The notes under the pieces were generated by a model, which worked only from the letters and a program-made list of their open reading frames with translations, had not been told where the DNA came from and did not search any database. A stretch of 64,000 bases of DNA, from NCBI GenBank assembly GCA_016647705.1, contig CM028328.1:48974647-49038646 (forward strand), in the 5' to 3' direction. Both the position numbers and the translations under genes were made by a program. Positions 12,340 through 24,506 of the stretch are shown piece by piece (the stretch's first letter is position 1; every line of letters starts with the position of its first letter). The stretch is from Eucommia ulmoides. Lineage: Eukaryota; Streptophyta; Magnoliopsida; Garryales; Eucommiaceae.

Positions 12340-13847
12340 AAAGAATACTTTTTATGTTAATTAAACAAATCTTTCAAATTTACATGTTATCGGTATTGTT
12401 TATGGGAAGATCCAAAAATAGTATTTCATTAATATTAGTAAAGGGAACGAATATTAAAAAGTAATAGATCTACATAGTAGAATGTAAAAATTTAAACCTA
12501 ATTTAATATATAATCCCTCTAGGTGGATCTAACCGTATTAACATTAAAACAAGTATACAAGTAGGTAATATTAAAAACTCTTTAATTATATATGTTCCAG
12601 TGCCTCAACCTCAAAGTGGGGTAGTTTTCCAGACATGATCTGAGAAAGGTCTTCTGAGAATAATTGAACACAAACAATAACAACTGCAAGAGGCCAATTC
12701 TCTTAGAAATGACACAAATGTCTCATCTCTAATAGTATCTACACAAGAATCAAATAAAAATTTGTTCTTGGAATTTCTAAGAATGAATTTAATCCCAAGA
12801 CACTAAGGCAACTCTAATTTGTATCTGGGGGATAGGATAATTCAAATCAGAAGTGCAAACAAGAAAAAATAATCTCACAGGCACAGGATTGAGAGAACAA
12901 GAGAGAGGATGGGGAAACCAAATGGTCTTGGTTAAATCCTCATGTGATGATTGACTATTTGGCCTTTTCCCTCGTTATTTATATTGTCCAAGGTTTATAA
13001 CCCTTGACCCTTTATTTTTTAATTTGCACTTTGGTCGCTGAATTTCTCAACTTCTGCATTACTACTCATTTCTTCTTCAAGGACTCTTCTAACTTCAAGG
13101 CCCTATTGTTATGAACATTAGCTTTATACCAAATATTCGATGGTGAAAATAGTTAATTATTTTACTAATAAATTAATCATTAAAAATTGGAACAATTCAA
13201 AACTTTTCCCTTTCAGAAGAAATCAATTTTCTCTTTAAGGCATTTTCTTCAACTGTGAGTCATGTCTACCCACTTTTCAAAGCCATGTCCAGTTGTCAAA
13301 AATTTAACCGAGAGAACCCCCTCATTTGTTATATGTGTATTCCATGATTTCTCTATCTGTGTACCCAAAAAGACCAATAAGATATAATTAAATTAAAAAA
13401 AAACTAGTCCAATCATATGTATCTGATTGATAATATAGTTCTTCATGATACCTAATTAGAATCTCATTCCAATAATCACACTAGTCTGTCCAGAGGTTTC
13501 AATGAATTATATTAAACTGAATCACATGGGTCATATTTTTCTCTCAAAGTGATGGATCCCTTCTCGCATACTCGTAGAATAGATTATTGAAGACCCTTTT
13601 CAACAATTTAATACCAATTAGGAACAATTTAGAATATTGAGCTACCAAATGCCTTCGGTCTCCTCTTATTTAATCACATTAAATAGCCGGACATTCTACT
13701 CAAAATTCAAGGTCTATAACAATAATGATATAACTACAAGAATAATATCAAGAATATTTTTTATTAATACTTGAGATTGAAATGTTTTTATTGACACAAG
13801 CCTTAGATGTAAGATTATAATATTAATTATAGAGTTTACATCTAATA
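12340..13847 (-). repeat. 3' LTR of the copia family W element (copy B)
   Basis: It aligns with the right LTR over two blocks: 12768-13400 with 25172-25800, and 13405-13847 with 27878-28584. The second block is shorter here because roughly 320 bp (equivalent to 28050-28370) are missing. The right boundary is set by the purine tract, whose complement begins TCTCCCACTAGC. The left boundary is uncertain; similarity to the fragment at 28586-29030 suggests that the LTR reaches about 12340. Confidence 0.65.
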
Positions 13848-13889
13848 ATCTCCCACTAGCACTATAGCCACCCATAATAGTATTTAGTA

Positions 13890-14098
13890 CCTATGTTTAA
13901 ACGTTGCCAACCTAATAGCTGTAAACTCATAGCCTTAATAAGTGGATCCACTACGTTATCTGTTGTGTCTACTCTCCTAATGTCGACATTATTCCTCCCA
14001 ATGATTTCGCTAACTAAATGGAAGTGTCGTTCTATGTGTTTATTTCTAATGAGATGTTGGTTCTCATGCTTGATCTATAGAACCATTGTTGTCACAAT
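13890..14098 (-). pseudogene. Copia RNase H, C-terminal half
   Basis: Minus-strand reading gives CDNNGSIDQA (the CDN active-site box), then after a frameshift KHIERHFHLVSEIIGR, DTTDNVVDPLIKAMSLQ. These match the usual KHIERRYHLIREIV... NVADPLTKAL ending. A stop follows and then the purine tract. The first half of the same domain lies 10.4 kb away at 24507-24760, separated by the hAT insertion. Confidence 0.8.
14091..14098. repeat. Left 8-bp target duplication of the hAT transposon
   Basis: GTCACAAT here is repeated exactly at 24507-24514. Eight-base duplications are diagnostic of hAT insertion. Confidence 0.85.
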
Positions 14099-16047
14099 CA
14101 AGATTTTAAATTTCAGTACTGGGTCATATAATGATAATAGTGGCGATGTAACAATAATAGAAGTATCGACCTATCCGTAACGGGAATCGACCGTAAAGAT
14201 CGTGAATTTTTCAAAATCACCAAAACATCCCTAAAAATTCAATAATAGTAATTATTTTAATCATTTAACCTTTAATATACACATTCTAATAGATATTATG
14301 ATATTAAACTATACATACAACATAATAAACATATGAAAAAAGACGTAAAACCATCATATTGAACAATGTTAAAAGAATAAGATGATGCATACAATATTTA
14401 ATAAAAAAATATTACACAAGCATAATAAAAGAGTAAATTGTACTTGTACATTATATTATCAATTGTTATACTCATATTACAAAAATATTACTCATATCAA
14501 TACCAAAACGAATTGCACGTAGGCTCTTCATAGTCGGTATTTCCATAATCACCACTTTGATTTTGTTATGTATCACTATAACCACCAAAGTAGTTAAAGG
14601 TGCAATGACCATAACTGGTGTTGCTAGTACCACTACCACTACCACTACCATCGGTACTATTAGATTATGCTATTTCTTTGTAGTAACCAAAAGTAGAACT
14701 CGAGCTCTCTTGATGTAGGACACTGTATTGGTAAGAAAGTAGTGGTGGATATGAGTATCCATGAGGTAGGAGGTTGTGGATATTCTAAAGGACCCATACC
14801 CAAATAATGTGACACTGAAACATATTCTCGGTGGGTGATAGTATGGGTAAGGATATGGTGGTGGTTGAGGCCAGTGATGATAATTATCCCCTCAATATTC
14901 ATATCCATATCCTCAAACTCTAAGCATACCAAAGTGGTTTTCCATGTCATCATGTTCATCAAAATTTGAGAATTATGGTTTTGAACGTCTCCTCGATAAT
15001 CCAGTCACACCACCAAATATAGAATATATTCGTGGCTCACTGATCTCCGCAACTTCCAAATCTCCTATAAATCCAACCATTCTTACCTTTCCACAATATG
15101 GCGATCTTCTAGTGTCTCTTTCACTTTCACCATCTTCGCCACTAGACCCTCCACTAGATGGGCTAAAACCATGACTAGTGTCACTTCCATCTCCGGATAA
15201 ACTATTATTCTAACAACGTTGGGGTGCTTGGCTACTCGCAGTAACGACATGTTGCTCATCATTGCTTATGTCTAACCAATTAGAGTTGTTTTGATCTTCT
15301 AACAATGATGTTTCTCTTTCTTAAAGCTATGGAGATAGTAGATCTTCTTCTTTAAAGATATAGTCTAAGTTGATAGGGTTGAAGTTGCCTTCAATATCAC
15401 GTTGGCTTCTTTTTGTAGCATATTTGATTTTTAGCCTCATATTATAAGCCACGTAAACAAACTTTTTTAGTTTTTGATACTTCAGACGATTTCTCGTCTA
15501 TCTAATTGAATATGTTTCAATTACGCTCGCAATTAGAAGACGATGTTGTTTGGATCAACACTTGAACTACAATCTCTTGAAGCTTAGCGGCAGATGTACC
15601 GTGTTGCATCTACCATTCAGCTTTATAAACAAAAAAATATGAATTAAAACGATCAAAGACTGAGATTTTATATTAATAGTTAATTATTCATTACATTACC
15701 CAGATTTATAGGTGCAACTACTCGTTCAACGAATACAACCCGGAAAGAATCTTGCTTGTCACGGAACAATGTAATTTGTGCTTAAAAAGTAACAAATCAA
15801 ACTCCCACAAACAAAACATAAAAAAACTTGGTAACTTGTTACTTGAAAAAATGAACTAACTTGATTAATAACTTGAATTTGTTTGTCAATACTCAGATCC
15901 AATCTTTGAATCATATTTTTAACCTAATCTATTACCTCTTTATGGTCAAAAGTTTACCACCGTATTGATACTAAGGGTTTGAATTATAATCTATATGAAT
16001 TGAAAACAAAAAGCACATATTGTTAAAGAAGTTTAATTCTAACAAGA

Positions 16048-16419
16048 GTATTTAACATTTAAATTAACAATTAGTCAATTACCTACTAGCCGCAAGCAAA
16101 TCATGGTGTAATTGGAATTGCCATAATTATATTTCAATATTCTCGGAATAAACTATAATTTTGTTGAATGGACATCTTCTCTTGATCCATAACTTTATAG
16201 ATGAATCCCATTGTAGGCTTCTTATCACCATTGTTGTATTTAACATTTAAATTAACAATTAGTCAATTACCTACTAGCCGCAAGAAAATCATGGTGTAAT
16301 TGGAATTGCCATAATTATATTTAAATATTCTCGGAATAAACTATAATTTTGTTGAATGGACATCTTCGCTTTATCCATAACTTCATAGATGAATCCCATT
16401 GTAGGCTTCTTATCACCAT
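16048..16419. repeat. Tandem duplication, 2 x 188 bp, within the hAT gene
   Basis: Unit 1 is 16048-16235 and unit 2 is 16236 to about 16419. They start with the same GTATTTAACATTTAAATT and end at CTTATCACCAT, with only a handful of differences. The unit covers the exon reading GFIYEVMDKAKMSIQQNY (minus) plus adjacent probable intron. The copies are much more alike than the LTR pair nested nearby, so the duplication may be fairly recent. Confidence 0.9.
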
Positions 16420-16860
16420 CAACAAGTCTAAGAACCTTCACCAATGGCTCTTGAACTTTTAAAATCTTTGAAGATTTCTTCCTAAAAAAAAATCATTCAT
16501 AATCTTCCTTAGTTTTTTTTACTGCTTCTTCTTCGTTGATATCGTTATCTTCCACTCATCACAATTAAACATATCTGGTAAGGCATTCTTATGCCTCACA
16601 ATGTTTTCAAACATAATGAAATTGGTGCCAAAACGCATGATCGCAGGGCTTAGTAACTCTCTTCCTTCGGTGAATCGATTTATAAATTCAAGAACACAAG
16701 TAGAGTTGTAAATGAAGCACAAGATTATTCTCACATCATCTAAGACCTTCTGTACATTTACTTTTTCTTCAATATCATCCAATATCAAATCAATGTAATA
16801 TGTGGCACAAGCTATCCAATATAAAATCGGTCATTTTGACATAACTTTTTTTCCACCAGT

Positions 16861-18404
16861 TGTAGCGATTTATTTTTGCTACACACTGCAAGTGTACGGG
16901 TCAAGTTTTAATAGTGTATTGGTGAGTAGAGTGTCGTGTCCATAAGGATTGGTTTAAATCGTCGCTAATACCGCGATTATCATAACCTAACTTTATTTAG
17001 GCGTCAAAATTTATATGTGGTTGAAAAAAAAATTAAACAAATATAAAATCAACAAACAAAATAAGATATGAATTACCTATGCACAATTTTTCTAGGAGAT
17101 TGATTTCATCTTATTATTCCCATATCATCCTATTCAGCAATTATTAGCCAATTTCATTCATTCAATAATCAAGGTCACTTATGCTCTCTCACTACCTCTC
17201 CCGAGTGTCCAGTGAAAGAATATGTAAGCACTTCAAAACTAATATCTCTATCTAGTATTTAGGTGAAAACATTTGTGATACCTCGACCTTATAGATTACC
17301 CAAGCTTTAAATATCTCCCGATTTATTAAAACTTACATTGTATTGAACCTAAGTCCGAGCCCGAAATTACCTCTCTCGAGTGTCAAATCCCAAGTTCTCA
17401 AATCAATCAAAATATCATATGGGAGCATAAATTGGAAGTATTAAGAAGGCAAACACAATTGAATAGAGATTTTATATGTTTATCTCTTCTTGGTTTTACA
17501 ATAACCTAAAACTATGCACTCTCAATTCCGGTCCCAAATTCAATCTCTCTCGAGTATAAAATTCATAACCTTAAATCATCTAATTCATTGGCCACATGAA
17601 TTAAAAACATTAAACATAGAGAGGCATAAAATGGAATTAAAACTAACAATTAACAAAATATTGAAAACATGATTCAAACGAGATTTCGTCAAGCTCTAGA
17701 TATAAATTCTAGCTCAACATAGGAAAATCCATGATTAATATTTTCAATAAACTCATAGATGCAAACATGTTCAACACACTATCCGTAAATACAAAATTCA
17801 ACAAAAATATTAGGGTGATAGAAGGGAAGAAAAACTCTTTCCGAAAATGAGCTTCAATCTTTCAAATCTTCAATAATCTTCAACTCCAAGCTCTATCTCT
17901 AGGAATTTTAGGCCTCCAATGGTGTTTTTGTCTCCAAAACTCTACTCTCCAATGTTGTTTTCTCCCTAAATCTTGTCACCCCTAGGTTTTGAGGTATAAG
18001 ATTGTATAAATAAGGCTTAAAAAGGGGAAAAAGTCCACACTTTCGCACTGCAACTGTGCTTTTTGGCGCTGCGGCTTGAGTTTTTCTTGCTCCGTCGCGA
18101 GGCCTCTGAAATATGGACATAACTTCCTCGTCTAAACTCTGATTGATGTAATTCAAAATGCTGTGGACATCTAAGAAAGAGATATACAACTTTTATATTT
18201 TGAGTTTATCCAAAATTAGATTGTAACATGGTCAAAATTGGGCTTGACATTTTAGTACCTGCACTCATTTTACACATTTTCTCTTATTTATTTATATGCC
18301 TACAAAATAACCCAAAAACATATTCAACTAACAAAAATACTTGAAAATTCACAAATATTTGAACTCAAAAGTACTTGATTTGTTTGTAAATAAATCACTT
18401 ATCA
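16861..18404 (-). repeat. 3' LTR of family Z element
   Basis: It starts TGTAGCGATTTATTTTTGCT and ends AATCACTTATCA, 1544 bp. The start is ambiguous by one base. It shares the TCTCCCGAGTGT motif and overall plan with the family Y LTRs. A TATA-like TTGTATAAATA lies near 18003 on the plus strand, which is not the sense strand. Confidence 0.85.
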
Positions 18405-20020
18405 AATACCCCCAAACTCAAACATTTGTTTGTCCTCACGCAAAAAGTAAAAAATAAAATAAAATAAAAGATAAAACAAATCAAGTACTAAGATGCTAAA
18501 AATAAAAGTGTGAGGTTCATATTAAATCAACAACCGTGTAAGAATCTTCGAACGCACAAAATGCTCCAAGCTCAAAGGAAATGCAACCATTGAGACTTTC
18601 TAGAATTTAAATATCAAGCATCAATATCATTTACTCTAGACTTTCGATGTGTAAGTGTGTGCACAATCACTTTCATCCAACCAAACGAGTCTCGAATAAA
18701 TTTATGTGCTAAGGAGATAATGAATGATCTCTAGATTGTAAACTTAAGAACAACAATAAGCCAATTTTTCATGTCACTCTTCACTAATTGTGTAGGTACA
18801 TACGTAATTGGAGATTAAAAGGACTTGGAGGGTTGTAATGTATGACTAGGGTAGAAGGTAGATGAGAATGTCATTTTTAGGCTCAAATCACCCTAGGCAT
18901 GTATCACAACTCATGGATTTCTCAAGATATCCAAGAATTGTTTTTCACTAACTCCCCCTTTTCATCAAATGTCTTTTTTCAGTTGATCACATAAGGTATT
19001 ATTCACCAAAACAAACCAAAACACACATTCATTTTTTCTTTTTTCAATAAAAAAGAACAATTAGGTATGAAATATAAACTACACCCCCCAAACTCAAAAT
19101 CAATATTGTCCTCAATGTTGTAGAGAAATACAAGGAAGTGTCTCAACTTATCACCAAATTTTTTAATTTTTTAATTTATTTTTTAATATACACAACTCAA
19201 AAATAAAATAAAACACACAACCCATTCCACTAATGACTTTCCAAACACAGCCCATGTTAGTCCTTACACTCAATGATCCATGCAAGCATGCCAATTAGTG
19301 ATGAGTTTAAGAAGTGGAAATGCATTTAGTGGGGCGGATGCACAAATATGGGTAATGAAAGAATTAGGTAATAAGGCTCAACAGGGGTAACAAAGGGTAA
19401 ACAATTTTCAAGGGTTAGCTTCAAATGCCCAAACTATCCAAAGAATGCCTAAATCATCTCTCCAACAATACATAACCTAGTATTTCGCATCATGTTTCAC
19501 TCAAATAGGTTCTAGTGTTCATGAGATGTCAAAGCCTTCCTAAAGCACATAAATGTTCTCCAAGTACTCAAAGAGCCAAGTGATCATGATTCATGATGTT
19601 CAAATGTAAAGAGTCAATAGTGAACTTCAATCAACACACGCCAAGTACATAGAAATCTTAATACAATGTACTTCAAAAGACCTAAAAGAACATCACATGT
19701 CTACACTCATCATTGATATTAAGTCATTTCATCTCAACAAAACTCACAATTTATTCAAACACACTTAAGAAAAATAAACTGAAAACATGGCCAAAAGAAC
19801 ACAAGTTACATAAATAAAATTTATACACACAAGCTTTTCCTAAACCCAACAAACATAAGCTAACATGTGTCTCACCTCTAAATTCAAAGCCAAACATGTA
19901 TTAAAATTAAGCACAAGGGAATAGGAACACGTACCGGGAAGGTGATACAATCTCGCCTCCTAGTGTGGTCGGCGATGAAGCTCTGGGCAAGGTGACCGTA
20001 TGGGGTTTTCTTCCAAAGCT
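18405..20020 (-). other. Non-coding 3' interior of family Z element
   Basis: It begins with the polypurine tract complement at 18405 and is otherwise AT-rich sequence without convincing frames. Layout and motifs (GGATGATTTAGGCATT-like blocks on the minus strand) parallel the untranslated 3' region of the family Y element at 38333-40022. No env-like frame is visible. Confidence 0.6.
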
Positions 20021-20027
20021 TGCATCC

Positions 20028-20348
20028 TTAGTCTCCATTATTTGAAAACTTGGGTTGCCTCTCAAGAAGCGCTTGGTTTAACGTCCTTGGCTTGACAACA
20101 GAGAAGTACTCATTAAAAAGCGGCTTCCGCCCATAGTATTTGTCATACAACACAACAAATGGGTCTTTATTTTGAATGCCCTCAAGCTTGGCGAGATGTA
20201 GAATTGATTGGCACGTATTCTCAGCGTGATTTAGCTCTAGCTTATGTGCTTGGTGAGCTTGAATGAATGGTGCCAAAGATGGGGGAGGACAAGTGAGCCA
20301 CATCGGATTCTCATAGATGTAGTTGTCATTGATTGGTGGTAGCATCAC
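20028..20348 (-). CDS. Unrecognised ORF in family Z interior
   Basis: This open frame of 106 codons runs from MMLPPINDNYIY. It has no motif I recognise with certainty. Segments such as SILHLAKLEGIQNKDPF lie where Athila-type gag would continue, so it may be a displaced gag piece. A second open frame (20427-20768) lies just upstream. I cannot assign a function. It may be untranslated. Confidence 0.3.
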   Translation of the reverse strand: MMLPPINDNYIYENPMWLTCPPPSLAPFIQAHQAHKLELNHAENTCQSILHLAKLEGIQNKDPFVVLYDKYYGRKPLFNEYFSVVKPRTLNQALLERQPKFSNNGD

Positions 20349-20426
20349 AATTTGAATCTCAAATGGTGAAGGCTCACAATTGTCATCCTGTGATTCTTTA
20401 TCGTCGATTAATTCTTGGGTTTCCTC

Positions 20427-20768
20427 CTATTTTGAATCATCGTCATTGAATACACTCAATTTTCTCCCACTTGTATTCGGTTCCTCATGGTTGCTTTCAG
20501 TGGATTGTGTGTCTCTCATTTCCCACATGATAGTCTGAGTTTCCATCATGAATTCAGTAAACGTGTCTTTAAGGGTGGGATAAGACTCCATAAGTGGGTG
20601 TGGGGTGTCAAACCATGGCGCTGAAATGTTGAAACTATCCCCCAAGTTATGGTGACTAGTTGAATAATTCCAACTTTGATAGTCAACATAGGCCATGTCT
20701 TCTAATGACAAATAGGCTTCGTCCGTGGTTAGGTCGTAAAAAGAGGTGGTACCACTTCCTCCTTCCAT
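20427..20768 (-). CDS. Unrecognised acidic ORF in family Z interior
   Basis: This open frame of 113 codons starts MEGGSGTTSFYDL and is rich in D, E, S and T with no cysteine/histidine motif. It follows the gag remnant at 20806-20925. Linkers of this kind occur after the structural part of Athila gag, but I cannot demonstrate homology. Persistence of an open frame in an otherwise decayed interior is mildly suggestive of coding history. Confidence 0.35.
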   Translation of the reverse strand: MEGGSGTTSFYDLTTDEAYLSLEDMAYVDYQSWNYSTSHHNLGDSFNISAPWFDTPHPLMESYPTLKDTFTEFMMETQTIMWEMRDTQSTESNHEEPNTSGRKLSVFNDDDSK

Positions 20769-20805
20769 CCTAGTTCTTATTGCGGCTTATAACCCATCAA
20801 GGAAG

Positions 20806-20925
20806 TTTAGTAGTTGACACTCCTTCGGGAAACCGAATAAGCAACTCCTTGTATCGTTCCCAAGCACAATAGAACAACTCAAAATCTCGTTGAGAAAATT
20901 GCAAGAGGACTTGTTGATGAGCCAT
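20806..20925 (-). pseudogene. Athila-type gag fragment
   Basis: The minus strand starting at 20925 reads MAHQQVLLQFSQRDFELF then AWERYKELLIRFPEGV. The block F-Q...E-L-Y-AWERYK-LL..CP is characteristic of Athila gag just C-terminal to the capsid core. It ends in a stop after about 40 codons. Only this short piece of the usual gag (several hundred residues) survives. Confidence 0.65.
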
Positions 20926-21038
20926 CTCCAATATCTCGTAAAATAAATAAAACCCAAAACTAAAAATTAGAAATAAAAATAAATGCCTAAATTACAATCA
21001 AGTTACTTATTCACAATATTAACAACAATTTAAAATGC

Positions 21039-21062
21039 CAATCCTCGGCAACGACGTTAAAA
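21039..21062 (-). other. tRNA-Asp-type primer binding site of family Z
   Basis: The minus strand reads ACGTCGTTGCCGAGGATTGG next to the 5' LTR. The known Athila PBS is close to GCGCCGTTGCCGGGGATTGG. Position and match support a tRNA-Asp primer and the Athila assignment. Confidence 0.75.
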
Positions 21063-21066
21063 CCTT

Positions 21067-22608
21067 GGTCGCAATTTATTTTTGCTACACACCGCAAGTG
21101 TACTGGGCAAGTTTTAATAGTGTACTAGTGAGTAAAGTGTCATATCCACAAAGATTGATTTAAATTAGCACTAAATACCGCGATTATCGTGACCGAACTT
21201 TATTTAGGCGTCCAAATTTGAATGTGGTTGAAAATAAAATAAAAACGAATATAAAATCAACAAACAAAATAAAATATGGATTTCATATGCACAATTTTTT
21301 TAGGGGCTTGATTTCATTTTATTATTCCCATGTCATCCTATTCAGCAATTATTAGCCAATTTCATTCATTCAATAATCAAGGTCACTCGTTCTCTCTCAC
21401 TATCTCTCACGAGTGTCAAGTGAAAGAATATGTAAACACTTCAAAACTAATATCCCTATCTAGTATTTAGGTGAGAACATTCGAGATACGTCGACCTTAT
21501 AGATTACCCAAGCTTTAAATATCTCTTGATCTATTAAAACTTACGTTGTGCTTAACCTAAGTTCGAACCCAAAATTACTTCTCCCGAGTGTCAAATCCCA
21601 CATTCTCAAATCAATTAAGATATCATATGGGAGTATAAATTTGAAGTATTAATAAGATAAACACAATTGAATAGAGATTCTAGGTGTTGATCTTCTCTTG
21701 GTTTTACAACAACTTACAACTATGCACTCTTAATTCCGGTCACAAATTCAATCTCTCTCGAGTATAAAGTTCATAACCTAAAAATCATCTAATTCAATAG
21801 CCACATGAATTAAAATCATTAGACATAGATAGGCATAAAATGGAATTAAAACTAACAAGTAACAAAATATTAAAAACATGGTTCAAACGAGATTACGTTA
21901 GGCCCTAAATATAAATTCCAGCTCAACATAGGAAAATCCATGGTTAATCTTTTCAATAAATTCATGGATGTAAACATGTTCAACACAATATCTGCAAATA
22001 CAAAATTCAATAAAAAAATTAGGGTGAGAGAAAGGAGAAAAACTCTTTGTGGAGATGAGCTTTAAGCCTTCAAATCTTCAATAACCTTCAACTCCGAGCT
22101 CTATCTCCAAGAATTTTAGGCCTCTAATGGTGTTTTTGTCTCCAAAATCTAGCCTCCAATATTGTTTTCCTCCCCAAATATCTCCACGCCTAGGGTTTTA
22201 GGCATAAGATTGTATAAATAGGGTTCGAAAAAAGGGAAAAGTTCACGCTTTCGCGCTGCAGCGGGGCTTTTTGGCGCTGCAACACAAAATTTTTCTGCTG
22301 TAGTGCGAGGCTTTTGAAATATGGACATAATTTTCTTGTACGAACTCCGATTGAGGTGATTCGAAAAGATATAGAAAGAAAAGAAAGAGATCTACAATGT
22401 TAATGTATTTTTTCCAAAATCAGATTGCATCATGGTCAAAATGGGGTTCAAAGTTTTAGTACCTGCACTCATTTTACACATTTTCTCTCGTTTATTCATA
22501 TTCCTACAAAATAACACAAAAACACATTAAACTAACAAAAATACTTGAAAACTCACAAATATTTGAACTAAAAAGTACTTAATTTGTTAGTAAATAAATC
22601 ACTCATCA
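21067..22608 (-). repeat. 5' LTR of family Z element
   Basis: 1542 bp, starting TGGTCGCAATTTATTTTTGC and ending AATCACTCATCA. It is colinear with the left LTR over its full length, with scattered substitutions and short indels roughly every 10-15 bases. The element is therefore not a recent arrival. Confidence 0.88.
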
Positions 22609-24506
22609 ACCACTTTCATCGCAACCTCATTATCAGTGGCAATTTGGATAACATATTTTTCACCAACTTCATTCACCACCTTGTCCATGAGACTGAAGTA
22701 ATACTCAACAGTTTTACTAACAACATTAGCGGCATCCATTGATTTATGAAAAATAGTCCCCTGATTGCTATAAATAAAAAAATTGATAATGTGTTTTTGA
22801 GTAGGTCTTGATCACCCATAACAAATGATCATAACACCTCTCTCCTCCCAACTTTGTTTAAGATATTTGATCCATTTTCTCAATTCTTCACATTTTCTCA
22901 AAAATAAAACTTCATTCACCTTTCTAGAAGCCCAAAAAATATTTAGTTAGAAAGTATCATGGGTATGGACTGTAACAAGTGTAATAAAACAATATTTTCC
23001 CCTCATAAGTAGTAGGGACTTTCACTCATTTTCCAAACCTCTCACAACATTAAATATTGGCCCAAAACATAGTGATGTAACAAGATTTGCTGGAAAACAT
23101 GTGTATAACACAAACTGACTAATTGTTACACCTGCTCAGGGCCTTTGCTACGGTGTAAATCAATATCAATATTGGTCAACCGTGCTTTAGGTAATGATGA
23201 ATCAATCCAACTATTTTCAAACTCGACTCACGAACAGTAAAATATCATTGAAACATATTAGCAATGCAAGCAATATTACTTCCCCTTTTGGTGCTTCCAC
23301 CAACCCTACTACTATCCCCTGTCTGATATTGGCTGCCTGCGTCCCTCCTAAATCTCTCCCTCTTCTTCTTTTCTATGCAACCTCGTACTTTTTTTTTCCA
23401 CGCATAAGCCATCTCCAGACCATCTGAGTCATTATTCTCGCTTAAAATTTCATAAGGATCATCTTCATCACATTGAGAAGCTCGGATTTGTTCAATCACT
23501 TCTTCTCTTTGTTTTTTTTTTTGTCCATGAAACCTTGAAGATGTTACATCATAAGCTCCCTAACTTTATTACTAACATTTACACATGGAGTTACTTGACC
23601 TTTTTTATGTGCGAAGTGTTGTCTCAATCTAGTTATTCCATCATTTATCTTCTTACCACAAAATTTACATTTGAATTTATGTCTAGAACTTCAAATAGGA
23701 ATCCCAAATTTTCATCTAATATCATAGCTAGGAAGAGGAAGCGATCCTTTTTTTTCACCCGATATTGTTATGTTTTAATTTTCTGCATTTTACCGTTACA
23801 GTTTTACATATCACTTTACCACATTTTAATTTTTGTTTATTTAAAAAAAAAATAGAATTCAAAATTAAACAAAAACAATGAAAAATTGAAGCAAAAAACT
23901 TACAGATCTAGCCAAAAAATGAGAAATATGATTATTTTTTTTATGAAGAAATTCTTTTAGGTCTTGCTGAAAATGAAGAAATTTGTTTGCATTTAGCTTG
24001 GATATGGCTTAGAAGAAGGACAGAATTAGGCCCAAATCTAGATTGAATATGCTAAAATGGGAATGAAACGGAGAAATGAAGGAGGGAGAATAGCTGAAAT
24101 GGGAAGAAATGAAAGAATATGGCTGTTGAAATGGCCGAATGGGAAGAAATAGGGAAGGAAATGCTAGGGAACAAAGTCCTGCAATTATACAAAGGTGTTG
24201 CAAGTTGAAAACAAAGGTGGGACAATGAGAATTGGCAAGTTGGAGAGCCTGCAACGCTTGGGTAATGGTTGGGAGAAGGACTAGAATCTGGTATAGTGCA
24301 ATTCCATGTTGTGTAATGGTGTACTGACTGTTACGCCTCAGCGTAATAGAGAGAGACCCTGTTATGGGCCCATATCAGTCTGTAATAGGCCAATTCGATA
24401 TGCATCGGTCCAAGAATAATTTATTGTCCTGTAAACATAACGACAGGCCGATAAACCGTTACGTATCTGTCGTTACGATACGTAACATCTGATACTTAGA
24501 ACCCTT

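Larger units (their letters stand above)
16860..22608 (-). mobile_element. Athila-derived LTR retrotransposon (family Z), non-autonomous
   Basis: Two similar LTRs (16861-18404 and 21067-22608) flank a 2.66-kb interior, with near-identical flanks ACCAG (16855-16859) and ACCAC (22609-22613). The sense strand is minus: the polypurine tract complement (AATACCCCCAAAC) adjoins the left LTR, and a tRNA-Asp-type PBS adjoins the right LTR. The interior keeps only a gag fragment and no protease, RT or integrase frame, so it must have moved with enzymes made elsewhere. It is inserted inside the hAT transposase gene, so it is younger than that insertion. Confidence 0.88.
15200..23740 (-). pseudogene. hAT transposase with BED zinc finger, split and decayed
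   Basis: Domain order on the minus strand is complete. The N-terminal BED finger is at about 23690-23560 (KFKCKFCGKKINDGI, RLRQHFAHKKG). An acidic linker follows at 23499-23245. A DUF659-type catalytic region lies at about 22960-22614 (FHKSMDAANVVSKTVEYY, IQIATDNEVAMKV). The core continues beyond the nested element at 16840-16519 (WIACATYYIDLILDDIEE, FTEGRELLSPAIMRFGTNF), then LVDGDKKPTMGFIYEVMDK at about 16430. The hAT dimerization region is at about 15600-15420 (TSSSNCERN, KLKKFVYVAYNMRLKI). A low-complexity C-terminal tail follows to about 14660. It would cut and rejoin transposon ends. It is inactivated by an LTR-element insertion at 16860/22609, a 188-bp duplication and many stops. Confidence 0.88.
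14099..24506 (-). mobile_element. hAT-superfamily DNA transposon, inactive, with a nested LTR element
   Basis: Exact 8-bp duplications GTCACAAT flank it. The termini are imperfect inverted repeats: the left end starts CAAGATTTTAAATTTCAG, and the complement of the right end starts AAGGGTTCTAAGTATCAG. Subterminal GTAACG-type motifs occur at both ends (14150-14200; 24330-24490). It encodes a transposase on the minus strand. Without the nested LTR element (16861-22608) it is about 4.65 kb, normal for an autonomous hAT. It landed in a copia RNase H gene. The coding region is full of frameshifts and stops. Confidence 0.9.

Noticed and set aside
24009..24254. 81-codon hydrophobic minus-strand frame
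   Set aside because: It lies between the hAT right terminus and the BED finger, is F/S/P rich without a domain, and is best explained as the untranslated leader of the transposon.
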